64,000 nt of DNA from Chrysoperla carnea. Its lineage: Eukaryota > Arthropoda > Insecta > Neuroptera > Chrysopidae. Both the position numbers and the translations under genes were made by a program. The notes under the pieces were generated by a model. That model had not been told where the DNA came from and did not search any database. It was given only the letters and a program-made list of their open reading frames with translations. Shown piece by piece: positions 33,521 to 43,842 of the stretch. Location of the stretch: the NCBI RefSeq assembly GCF_905475395.1, contig NC_058340.1, positions 75,432,181-75,496,180 of the forward strand. The letters run 5' to 3'. How positions within the stretch are numbered: position 1 is the first letter of the stretch; each line of letters begins with the position of its first letter.

Positions 33521-36500
33521 ATGGTGAATGAAATTTATAAGAAATCAAAAGCTGAAAATTTTATTGAACAATTGAATGCTAAAAATGCTAAAAAAGTTGC
33601 GTTGCTTTTAGTGCTTGGATTTGTTGCTTATCATGGCATGCTTCATTTACGATTTGGTAAGTGTTTAAAAACGATATCATTCAACTAAGTTCGATTTTCT
33701 ATATTTGTTTTGTTTTTAGGGATCGATTCCTGTAAATGGTTACTCTCAGATGGCAGATATAAAGCTGATCAAGAATGGCAACCTTTTGGTTGTATGTTAC
33801 ATCGATATTCACATATGTACGTTTATTTTGAATCTATTCTAGCCCAGTAAAATAAAAGATTTTCTGTTTAAAAAATCCATGTGAAGTTTTTCACCGGGAT
33901 TATCTTTATTCGGAAACAATGTGGCAGGTTTAGCTATTATAAAATTTTTTCGTTAGTTAATTTTACATAAAAAAGGTTTTATACAAAATTTCTGTAGAAG
34001 TAATAAATAGTTTTGGAAATATTTAACTGAGAAAAGTTAGGATAAGTCGTAGGTCCCTTGATGCCTCACTTAACCAGGTTCCACTGTATTTTATAAAATA
34101 AACCAGCAGCTGCCCGCGAATTATGTATTTTTGTTAAATCTAAATTTATTTTCTAGCGATACTCGACGATGGCTTAAAACCTTCTGCTTTTATGTAAAAT
34201 TAACTGACATAAACTTAATAGTTTACGAGATTTGAAAAAAAAAAAACTTATTTTCGAGACCTTTGACTTTGAATAATTTTTTTAACGCTCATGATTTTGC
34301 AATGGAGTTTTCATAGGTCATTTCTTGCATCCAAATAAAGATAATCCAGGAGAAAAAACTTCACTTGGATTTTTTAAGAAGAACGGCTGTTTTATTGTCT
34401 TCTTTTTCTGGGCTATTAGTCATACTGCCTCCGAAAATATGAGATTTCGCTAAGATCGCTAAGATGTCAGCGCAACGAGTAAAAAAGTGTAAACCATACT
34501 TGTGTTAGACTCAGCTGACTTTTTCATTGAATGAAAAGACAAAAGATGCCTACTATAATGTATGTATGTATGGTATGCAAATCACAATATTGTAAACAAC
34601 ATTCCCGTTAAATATTGTATGTCTATGCGAGCTAACACCTACAGTTCTTTGCTTTATCGCTAGAGCTTTTCTTAGCATTAAAATCCCATAGTGTGACTAA
34701 TTCAATCAAACAGTATTTTTGTAAAATGTGTAATATATTTTCTAGCGATACTCGACGATGTTTACGATACCTAGCATTTTGGGATATTCACAATCATTTT
34801 GTATTTATCGGCGATTCTCGTGTTTATCAATTGTATGAAACGTTTATCAATCATCTTCAAATGCACGACGATTCCACAATATTTACCACCGAAAAATCTA
34901 AAATGAATTTGCTTAGCGATCATAATTTTATGGATGCAAAATTACGTGTTAAAGTTGAATATATTTATCGTACTACAATTTCTACACAATTTGTGGAAGA
35001 TTTTCATCGGTAAGATTTTTTTTTTAAATGTTACAATTATTCTGTTATGGGACAGAAATACCCTTATTTCAGCTCTGTTACGCCTGAGACGCAAAGTACG
35101 GAAATCGCATTTAAAAAATGTCAAAATTAGGTACATTTTAGGTGCTAGTTAGATATCAAAGTCAGAAATTAGGTGCTCTGTAATAAATAGAATAATGCGG
35201 TGTCCGGAAGTAGAGTACTCCTGTCCCACTTTATTTTTGACTGGCTCCCATAAAAATCTACTAGCGAGGAGTTGATTCCTGGGTCCATATCGATATTTTT
35301 ACGGAATAATCACGGATAACTTCTTTATTTTTCTAGATTAGATAATTACACCTTTTCTCTTTTTGTAGTTGGCAAAGGGAGAAAATTCCACCATCTGTAA
35401 TTATAGCTGGATGCGCAACAACAATTATAAAAGAATCGAATGCATCGATGATTGCGCTAAAAGATTACAGCGTGAATTTAACTCGACTTGTTCAACCCAT
35501 CGATGAATTAAAATCGAAAAATACACGAGTATTGTGGGCATTACAGGAACCTGTTAACAAGGATAAAATGTTGGAAACATTTGGTCCGGATGCTGTGACC
35601 AATGAACAAATTGATTTATTTAATAAGGCTGCTATAGAAGTAAGTAGACGAAGAGTTAAACTGTTCATAATACAAAAAACAAAAAATTGAAATGATTTCT
35701 TTCTGATTCTCTTCAAGGTTTTAACATATTCTTCGGCTGAACTATGGTGGAGTATACGTCTTGTTGCACAAGGTTTATTAGCGGAAAGTGTCGATGGTCT
35801 ACATTTAGGCGCGAGAGCTCGCCAACATGCCATTCAAATTTTATTAAATATGTATTGTAACGATCATATGAATTTTAAAGATGGCAGTTGTTGTAGTTCT
35901 CGAGAACGAAGCACAACTTTACAGTATGTGACCTTCGGTGTAATGGGTGTGTGGTAAGTTGATTCAAGTTAAAAATGACTATGATAGGTTCTTACTAACC
36001 ACCTACTGCCGTACGTCCTTAAATGAGCTGGCGGAACGAATGAATGTAGACCTGGTATGGGTACCGGGAAACAGGGACATTCCAGGAAATTGTGAAGCCG
36101 GCGAGCTTGCCAGAAATGGAACGATGCTGCCGGACACAAGCATCAATAAATACCCGGGAGGTCCATTTGCGAACTGCAAGTTACTCCTGAAATAGGATAT
36201 TCTGAAAAAGGCCAATCTTAGATGGAGGGAAGAACGTACTTGTGGTACTACAAGACAGATATGGTCTGAGTACAATCGCAGGCGTTCCGAAGTTCTCATA
36301 TCATTTCCAAGGGCCTCTGTTCGCAAAGTTGTTGCGGCTATCACAGGACACTGGCTTGGCGGCAAGCATACTGAACGCTTAGGCCTGGCAGTGTATCACG
36401 ACTACTGCAGGAGCTGTCACGACGAGGAGGAGACAATGTCTCATCTTCCCTGTCACTGCCCAGCTCTTGTCATGAGGAGATGGACTTACTTGAGCCAGTC

Positions 36501-38511
36501 TCTCTTTGACGACCTCTCCGACCTAAAGTCAGTCGACGTCAAAGCCCTCCTGCTGTTCTTAAACAGCTCCAAATGGTTCATGGAGTAGTGGGCGGGGATG
36601 GGCCAACCCATTTACGGTATCACAACGGACCCTATGGTCTAAGTGTGTCCCACCCCAGGACAGCCACTCTAACTTAACCTAACCTAACCTACTAAGCACC
36701 TATGAACAATACGATAAAAAGGTTGTTGTCGCAAATTTCTTTTCTATTTTAGTGTATTGTTGGTTGATGTAATTTTAAACACCCTGTATATTTCTCCAAA
36801 AAGTTTTTAAAAAGTTTGTTTCGCTTTTTTTTTTTTTTTTGACTGAAGTTTCAGTTTTGGTTTTGTTTGTCCGTTTAGTGTAAAACCGGCATTAACTTTT
36901 CCGTTAAGTTATGTTTTGCACTTTAGAATTTTTTCTTCGACCCGATAAAATTTTTTGTTTCTCGATATCATGCTTTCGAGCTTTATCAATGGATCATTCA
37001 TAAACTCCCTGGATTAATAAGTGCAAACGAATTTTTTACTTTCCATTTCAGTAACAAGAAAAAAGCTATAAAATCCGATGTTTTTTTTTAGCGTATTGGT
37101 TGCGTGTATCTTGATAATACGGCGCTGGATACTTAATTTACGTGGAATTGTAATTGTTTCATACACACCACTGAACGAGGCTACACAAGCACTAGGACCT
37201 GGACCCCCGTCAAAGGACTGCTACACATTATTTACATCATTAGCCACCGTTTCGCTAATAATGTTTTACTTTTTCCTGTGCGATCGTACAAATTTCTTTA
37301 TGAAAGAGAATAAATATTATTCGGAGTTTAGTTTTTGGATACCCGTCGGGTACATGTGTGTATTAGGATTATTTTTTACCGAAGATTCACGTTATACAAA
37401 AATTTTACATCACGATCAAACAGACGAATCGAAAGGTTGGATGCAACTAGTCATTTTAATTTATTACATGACGGGAGCGAGTCGGGTTTTACCGATTTAC
37501 ATGGTTGTCCATTTATTAATCTCTGGATATTTATTTTTAGCTGGTTTTGGACACTTTTCATACGCTTGGAAGAGTGGTGATTTTTCCCTAGTTCGATTAT
37601 GTCAAGTTTTATTTCGATTTAACTTCATAACCTTCATTTTATGTCTCTGTATGAATCGACCGTATCAATTTTACGATTTTGTCCCAACTTTATCGTTCTG
37701 GTACGTCATGCTATATTTACTCCTACTCATGCCTCCACAAATCTCTGCTCAGTCAAGTGAAAGTAATCCTTTGAGTTATTTGTACTTAGTTCTAAAATTT
37801 GTTGGATTTTTCACTTTTGTAACAATCCTATACATGTCGGAAGTATTTTTCGAGAAAGTTTTCGTAACACGACCATGGAAAGCTTTGTTTGTGACCATCG
37901 ACGATGATATACGACAATGGTGGTCTCGCTGGAAAATCGATCGATATTCTATAAGTTATGGTGCTGTGTTTGCGATAATTTATTTTATAGCGCAACGATA
38001 TAATCTAGTTGAGGATTCCAATCATAGTAATTTATTTCCGAAGCGTATCGCTTTAACTGTGGCCCTGTTTGCGTTAATCGGTATCGGAAGCTACACAATT
38101 TTTATATTTTTATGTCACAATCAGCTCGAATGTGACGAGATCCATAGTTATATTAATTTTGTACCGATTATCAGTTATCTAGCGTTACGGAATATTTCGG
38201 GTGTGATTCGAGCACGCTATTCTAGTTTATTCGCATGGTTTGGACGAATTTATTTAGAATTGTTTATTAGCCAATCACATATTTGGCTCGCAGCTGACAC
38301 ACATGGAGTTTTAGTTTTAATACCAAGTTATCCGGTTCTTAATGTCATTGTGACGTCATTTATTTATGTTTGCGCATCGCATGAATTGAATCGTTTAACA
38401 AATGTGTTGTTGCCGTATGCGGTACCATCTGATTGGAAATTGGTCTTGCGAAATGTTGTTTTATTTGTTGCTGTTTTAATACCAATTGGATGTCAAGCTG
38501 GAATGTTTTAA
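33521..38511 (+). CDS. CASD1: CAS1 domain-containing protein 1 (sialic-acid O-acetyltransferase), six exons
   Basis: Exons are 33,521-33,656; 33,720-33,816; 34,746-35,009; 35,369-35,639; 35,718-35,953; 37,092-38,511. All have GT-AG borders and phases agree, giving 807 residues (human 797). Exon 1 holds a signal-anchor helix ([18 protein letters not shown]). The luminal SGNH/GDSL-type domain carries [10 protein letters not shown] with nucleophile Ser102, and DGLHL with Asp282 and His285, the expected catalytic residues. Exon 6 encodes the multi-helix membrane domain ([62 protein letters not shown]). In vertebrates this Golgi enzyme 9-O-acetylates CMP-sialic acid using acetyl-CoA. The substrate in insects is not settled. 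Intron 5 (35,954-37,091) carries a LINE fragment. Intron 2 carries a duplicated acceptor segment. The likely AATAAA is at 38,958. Confidence 0.95.
34148..34171 (+). repeat. Duplicated splice-acceptor segment of CASD1 exon 3
   Basis: The 24 bases here, including TTTTCTAG and CGATACTCGACGATG, are identical to 34,737-34,760, the real acceptor and first 15 bases of exon 3. After the copy the sequence diverges (GCTTAAAACC), so splicing here would change frame content. It is a partial local duplication. Confidence 0.85.
36006..36689 (+). mobile_element. 5'-truncated LINE (RNase H to 3' end) in CASD1 intron 5
   Basis: It is 684 bp, bounded by a 13-bp target-site duplication, TACTAA(C/G)CACCTA, at 35,993-36,005 and 36,690-36,702 with one mismatch. 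It encodes the end of an RNase H domain ([20 protein letters not shown]), then a Cys-His motif ([20 protein letters not shown]) and the terminal NSSKWFME followed by a stop. One in-frame stop (36,193-36,195) interrupts an otherwise open frame; the copy at 54.3 kb has Glu there. The 3' end is TAACCTAACC without poly-A. The RNase H plus C-terminal CCHC suggests the I/LOA/R1 group of LINEs. It is in the sense orientation of CASD1. Confidence 0.9.
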
Positions 38512-38554
38512 TCTTGAAAATTATTCTAGTAATCTATTATCTTGGTCTCAGGAT

Positions 38555-38830
38555 TTTTAACCCCCTGGCGCAAAAAGAGGGATGTTATAAGTTTGACCCC
38601 TACGTGCGTGTGTATCTGTCTGTGGCATCGCAGCTTGTATCTGTCTGTGGCATCGCAGCTCCTTAACGGATGAACTGATTTTGATTTTCCTTTTTTTGAA
38701 AGATAATCTAATTGCGAGTGTTCGTAGTTATGTTTCAAGAAAATCGGTTCAGTTTGGAGAGAGCTATAAGAAAAAAGAGTGCGGTCGTGGGACCTCGTTA
38801 GGGACGAAATTCCTTACGAAACCCTTTAAG
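38555..38830 (+). repeat. Dispersed repeat family E, copy 3, in the CASD1 3' region
   Basis: It starts TTTTTAACCCCCTGGCGC, then AGAGGGATGTTATAAGTTTG, and a duplicated TGTATCTGTCTGTGGCATCG, followed by CCTTAACGGATGAACTGATT. It lies 44 bp after the CASD1 stop and before the AATAAA at 38,958, so it is probably transcribed in the CASD1 3' untranslated region. Confidence 0.75.
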
Positions 38831-38963
38831 ACAGCTAACTTTATTAAATATCCTGCGTATCAAAATCATAGAAAAGAATTTTTTTCAAAATTTAGATTTA
38901 ATTGCTATGAATTATTGGACCATCATTTTAAAACAATGCTCAGTTGTGCCCTTTTTTAATAAA

Positions 38964-39907
38964 ACAATCAAGGCTTAAAATAATCCTTCTTAATACTAGC
39001 TATTATTCATGTTCCTAATAAACGTAGTATTTAACAGTGTCGAAAATTTGTATAAAAATAATCTTCTTTCTCTTTCCGGGAGCCTAGAAAATTTTTAATT
39101 ACGTGCCTAGCTTAATTTTACCCAAAATTCAACTGTGTCCGTCGTCCTCCGATACTTAAGTTCTAAGTTGTTATTTTAATTTTAAATTGATCGTTTAATT
39201 AAAACTTTTCCAAACTTCTGAAAGTTTTCCATCTGAAATGACTGTCAAATACTACACCTGACCCTAGACCTATAATAAAAACCAGTCTTTTTGAGTCAAT
39301 ACTTTATTACATTCCAATTAACTGAAAACTTCAACTTTCTTTTGGACTTCGATTTTCGCTATAAATTTAGTCAATAAGTCAAAATTTGTACAGAGCTCTG
39401 GTGCTATTTTAAAAAAAGTATTTTTTTAAAAAGACATATCCTTTAAATCAAATTTAAAAAAGAGGGGGAATCTTTTTTCTATTTGAAAATAAACCAAAGA
39501 ATTTGTTTTAGGTTGTTTGCGTAGCGCGCACGAAATATAAATTTATTTCACTGTAATATTTATTTTAGATTTATTTTAAATATCAACATTATTTTTTATG
39601 GAAATAAAAAACACATATTGTAAATTTGCAGTTGTAAGTAATAAATCGAATTTTGTAAATATTAATCAATCGATTTATTTTATTTGATTATTCTATGAAT
39701 CCTTAAGAGATGATTAAGACAAGTGACCATTAGAAAAGACTAATCATTAATGACTAAATTTTAATATGTTATTTTTTACATTCGAAGGGCGGTTCGCTCC
39801 GTATTTGGTGTACCCCTTTCTTACCAACCTTTTTCTTAGTATTTTGACCCATTGATTCCGAGTTTTGAGAACGGAATGTCCAAAATATGGTTGCATCAAT
39901 TGTTTAT
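38964..39907. other. Intergenic, holds a short dispersed motif
   Basis: About 39,235-39,285 carries TACACCTGACCCTAGACC followed by TATAATAA, shared with 15,980 and 46,515. There is no gene. Confidence 0.5.
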
Positions 39908-40440
39908 TGACTATGTGCGTAGTCGTGGTAGAGAGCATGGAGGTTATAAAGAAGGAGAACGATCGCTATAGAAAATATGGTCCTCAAAATATGGACAAAA
40001 TAAGTGAGGCGCTGGGGTCGCTAAGTTGTCTCATTAAAAGCGGGCTGTTGTGCGCTAATTTCAAATGATCTATCAACGTTTAATATACGTGTATATAATA
40101 TCATTCAAAGGAAAAAAAAGCAAATAATGAAATTATTATTATTATTTACTAATAAATAAATTATAAATTATCTATTCTACTTTATAAATTCATCTATACT
40201 ACTTTATAAATTTGAATGGTACTAACTTCATCTACTTGTACTCATAAACAGCTAACTTCGCAGATACTACTTACCGATGACAGCGCGGCTGGTGGCTGAA
40301 AAATGAGACAGGCAGAGGTATTGCTTTAGCGCGTAGCGATCGTTCTCCTTCTCTCTAACCTCCATGGTAGAGAAGTTCAGAATGACGCCAGCATCTCCAG
40401 TGGATAATTTTTGGCGATACCGGGTTATAGTGTTATTGGC
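39908..40440 (+). repeat. Repeat family C, copy 3, split by an insertion
   Basis: The left piece (TATGTGCGTAGTCGTGG, to 39,927) and right piece (from about 40,374, ATGACGCCAGCATCTCCAGT, then TTTTTGGCGATA) together match the uninterrupted sequence at 47,466-47,535. The MITE at 39,936-40,366 lies between them. Confidence 0.8.
39936..40366. mobile_element. hAT-like MITE with 8-bp target-site duplication
   Basis: Terminal inverted repeats of about 31 bp start CATGGAGGTTA and include AAGGAGAACGATCGCTA on both sides. The flanks are GTAGAGAG (39,928-39,935) and GTAGAGAA (40,367-40,374), a one-mismatch 8-bp duplication as expected for hAT or P-type insertion. The CATGG terminus is not the commonest hAT end, so the class is tentative. 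There is no transposase. Confidence 0.78.
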
Positions 40441-41041
40441 AAATTTTTATAAACAAATGCGATTTTGTCATATTTTTCGTTATGATAGCCTCATTTCGAA
40501 TTTCTCGAAAATTATTATTTCATGTTGCGATACACAGAGTAGATGGGGGCAAGAAATCCAGTCTTTATAAATAATCAGGAATTTTTAGGTACAAAGGCAG
40601 AAAATTAAAGAAACTTTAAATACAATTACAATTCTTTTAATATTTATCACAATTACAATTAAAGAAATATAATAATTAATTATTATTATAATTTTTTGTT
40701 GGTTTTTGTATAAAATACACCAAAAAAAATAAACAAAATGGATTATTAATATTTTATGCTGCCATCTTGCATTGCTATACGCAACTAAATTCTACAAAAA
40801 TAAAAATGGAGTATAAGAGTAGTGATGCGCATGTCAATCTCATTGAAAATTGAGATCTTGTGCTCTTCTATGAATATAATTAATTTCCATCTTCTTCACG
40901 TCTTGATTATCAAAACAACTTAGAAACAGATCATTTTCTTTTAAATGTAAGGCTAAAAGAAAATGAAAATTACTTTCTAAGTCAGTATAATAATTCGATT
41001 TTAAATCATAAGTATAGTTTAATATTGCAAATTGAATATAT
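40441..41041. other. 3' flank of the HTH gene
   Basis: AT-rich. A minus-strand ORF overlapping 40,840-41,280 is a frame shadow of the HTH gene and its 3' region. Confidence 0.45.
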
Positions 41042-41869
41042 TTAATAGTTCGTATAATTTTGGTAAAGTGAGACCATCGAACTGTTTGATTGCATTTGAT
41101 TTGGGGTACTGTTTGCTGGATGAATTCCATAATTATATGATGAAGATGCTTGTTGTGGCGCTGTAGATGATGCCGGTCCCGTTGATATCGAATTAAAATT
41201 TGAATTTGGCGCTGGTGACGTTCTTTGTATATTATTTGTGTTGTTACTGTTGATTTCATTTTTAACTGGCTCCTTTTCATTCGGTTTTAACTTTTTCGCT
41301 GTCGTTTCTGTATTATTTTCAACAAATTTCCATTTACCGCCAATATTTGGACTACTGAGTGTAGATTTTTTCTTTGGTGCTTCCTCATCCGGTACATAGG
41401 CCATTTTTAAATCTTCTTTTAATATTTTTAACAGTGTAGCATACGGTAAACCTAATTCTTTAGCGCGTTCACGAATCGATAAATTCGGTGATTCTTCTAT
41501 GGATTGTTTAACATATGGCACATGCATTAATCGGGCGATTGGACGTCCGCTACGTGTTTTGTCATGAGCATTACCTGTTGTAAACAGTTTACGCTCCCAA
41601 CATAATAGTGTTTGTTTTGATGGGGGTTTATTTCGAAAACGATGTCGAAAATTTTTCATCATTTGATCCCATGTCATATGATTTCGTACACGTTCGTGTA
41701 CCCACACAGCCGCTACAATTTTTTCTTCTAACGTATAATGACTAACATCAGCCGGTTCTTTTTCTGGTTCGTCTTCTTCATTTTCCTCATCCTCCTCTTC
41801 GGATTCTTCATCGTTTTCATTCTCTCCGTCTTCATCTTTAATAACAATTTCTTCTTTTACACAACTCAT
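41042..41869 (-). CDS. Helix-turn-helix protein related to Tc1/mariner DNA-binding regions
   Basis: The frame gives 275 residues starting MSCVKEEIVIKDEDGENEND. Residues 11-40 are extremely acidic. Residues about 44-101 (SHYTLEEKIVAAVWVHERV to LFTTGNAHDK) resemble the first HTH of the DUF4817/IS630-type module. A Gly-Arg-Pro linker follows (TRSGRP, 105-110). A second HTH spans about 117-155 (SIEESPNLSIRERAKELGLP, ATLLKILKEDLKM). The rest is Asn/Ser/Thr/Gln-rich low complexity ending LYQNYTNY. No DDE/D catalytic domain follows. A nuclear DNA-binding regulator is inferred; the target is unknown. The in-frame ATG eight codons upstream lies in a likely 81-bp 5' intron (41,874-41,954, GTATGT to TTTAACAG), so this start is preferred. 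A leader exon would lie at 41,955 and above. There is no terminal inverted repeat around it. Confidence 0.85.
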   Translation of the reverse strand: MSCVKEEIVIKDEDGENENDEESEEEDEENEEDEPEKEPADVSHYTLEEKIVAAVWVHERVRNHMTWDQMMKNFRHRFRNKPPSKQTLLCWERKLFTTGNAHDKTRSGRPIARLMHVPYVKQSIEESPNLSIRERAKELGLPYATLLKILKEDLKMAYVPDEEAPKKKSTLSSPNIGGKWKFVENNTETTAKKLKPNEKEPVKNEINSNNTNNIQRTSPAPNSNFNSISTGPASSTAPQQASSSYNYGIHPANSTPNQMQSNSSMVSLYQNYTNY

Positions 41870-41954
41870 GATTCTGTTAAATAAAAAATACAAATCAACT
41901 TTTTAATCATACTAATTAAAAATAAACACCGATTTTGTGATCAACCGTACATAC

Positions 41955-42020
41955 CACTCAAATGTCAATTTTGAATCAAATATGGCCGCCGATTGAATAT
42001 ATTACACGATCATGAAGTTA
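41955..42020 (-). promoter_or_regulatory. Proposed 5' leader exon and promoter of the HTH gene
   Basis: A donor (GTATGTACGG on minus) ends the proposed leader. Just upstream is CGGCGGCCATATTTG, containing a GCCATHWY-type site like that bound by Pho/YY1 proteins. The same CGGCGGCCAT is in the proposed neurotactin promoter at 43,539. Exon limits are inferred. Confidence 0.4.
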
Positions 42021-42716
42021 GCGTTTTCCAATAATTTTTTTATTCTTATTGTAAATATTTACACACAATTTTATGATATTTTTGGTAAAATTACTTAAAA
42101 CTTTACGTAATTTAAGCTTACTTTACTTAAATACTTGTTTATTTTTGTTTATTTACTAAATATTTCGATAATTAAATTCCTTTCTTTAGTGGTAATGTAA
42201 TTAATAATCAGTTGGTTCAACTGCTAACAAAAATAATAAATCCATACAAATCTTAATGCGCTTGCGTTCAAATTTAAAAATAAATTCCCGCTTTTTATTA
42301 GATTTTTATTTTTAAATTTAAATTAATTAAAAAAGTTAACGGTTTTTTTTTTTAAGGAATTAAACAGAAATTTAAATGATATGAAACAGTAGCTAGCTCT
42401 GTTTACAAATCACGATTTTTACTTCTAGAAATAATATACGGCGAAAAACCAGAACTTCATTTGAAGCATATATCTTTTTTAATTTTGGTTTGATGGAATT
42501 TAATTCTTAACTTACAATGATTGTAAAGCTCTGAAATCTAAGATAGTTTAGGTAAATTTATTTCCGATAATAAAAGTAGCTTTTCAAGGTTATCTGAAAT
42601 TCTATGTCCAAACTTTTTAATAGAAAGTAAACAAGTGTCTCTAATCCATATAAGGGATATACGGGAAGGGTAAATTTAGGGTTAAAATTATTTTTATCTT
42701 ATTTTCAAGATTGTTG
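42021..42716. other. Intergenic AT-rich sequence
   Basis: No features were recognised. Confidence 0.45.
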
Positions 42717-43100
42717 TGTTCAGCTAAACCAAAACCCCCTAGTAACGAGTTTGGATTGATTATATGACGTTTTTCTTGAAAACTCCAGGAGGTGACGAGG
42801 ATACCATTGCGCCAGATACCTCTCAGACCAATTCTGTAACGATATTCGTGTTCAGCGATCTCAGAAACCCCCTAGTAACGAGTTTCGACTGATTATATGC
42901 CGAATTTCTAGAAAACTCCAGGTGGCATTTCTGTCACGATATATTCGTGTTCAGCGATCCCAAAACCTCCTAGTACCGAGTTTGGACTGATTATATGACG
43001 TTTTTCTCGAAAACTCCAGTAGGTGACGTGGATACCATTGCACCAGTTACCTCTGAGACCAATTCTATCACGATATTCGTGTTCAGCGATCCCAAAAACT
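42717..43100 (+). repeat. Tandem repeat, about 131-bp unit, three copies
   Basis: The phrase GTGTTCAGCGATC(C/T)CA recurs at about 42,717 (variant), 42,848, 42,947 and 43,079. Units are 131, 99 and 132 bp; the middle one lacks about 32 bp. All share CTAG and (G/C)GAGTTT(G/C)GACTGATTA and GAAAACTCCAG. It is satellite-like and non-coding. Confidence 0.88.
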
Positions 43101-43489
43101 CCTTAAGAATATGTTTTTGTTTTGTTTACTTGATCATAAACGCTCATATATCCTTAAAATGAAATAAATAAAAATTGCACAATAAATAAACATTAAAATA
43201 TTAGATTTAATTTAGTCCTAAAATATTTCTTAGAATCAATAACTAGAAAGAAAAACATAAATCTTTTTATCATTTCTGAGATGTTACGTAAAACTTTTAC
43301 ACTAGATAGACGCCATTAAACTTTTAGCGGCAAAATCGATTAAACCGAAAAAATATGATAAATTCAATGAATTTAAAAAAAAAATGAAAGAATTTGCAGA
43401 TTCGTAGGGAACTCCAATATTTGCTAAATATAGATTTTTAATTTTCTAAACATAGACACAAACTACATGGAATAGACAGTTGTGTGCGT

Positions 43490-43842
43490 ACACAGGGGAT
43501 TGGAAAAGGGTAAAAAGAGACGCCGTGCTGGAGCGACTCGGCGGCCATCATGTTTTAACTTACCGTCCTTTTAACCAGAGTAGTGTGAAGACGGACGAGT
43601 AAAGTACTTGCGTGTTGCATTCATTTTGACAATGAAACCAAGCTTGGTGTAGTTCGCGCTAATGTTTCACATATTTTTATTAAAAATACATAATCATTTT
43701 TCAATAAATTTAAAAAGTTAAGTTTCTTTTTAAGTGTGTGATTTCGTTAATTTTCTTTAATGCTAGTGGAGTGAAAATACATAAAGTTTTTACATTTTGT
43801 AAAGAAAAAAAACGTTAACAATTTTTTTTTTTTGTTTAAAAG
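43490..43842 (+). promoter_or_regulatory. Proposed promoter and noncoding first exon of neurotactin
   Basis: A short GC-richer island (43,515-43,560, including CGACTCGGCGGCCATCAT) is followed by AT-rich leader and a strong donor, AAAAGGTAAGTTCG, at 43,843. The first downstream acceptor before the neurotactin start is TTTCCAG at 48,106-48,112, 18 bp upstream of the ATG. This would give a leader intron of 4.27 kb. It is inferred; no transcript is available. Confidence 0.45.

Noticed and set aside
36672-36689. TAACC repeats as an interstitial telomere
   Set aside because: They are the 3' tail of a LINE copy; the same tail ends the copy at 51,780, and target-site duplications start directly after.
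36006-36689. RNase H region as part of a retrovirus or LTR element
   Set aside because: The C-terminal Cys-His motif, 5' truncation, short target duplications and lack of LTRs fit a LINE.
40840-41280. 146-residue minus ORF overlapping the HTH gene
   Set aside because: It is in another frame of the same strand, over low-complexity coding sequence; no motif and no start context.
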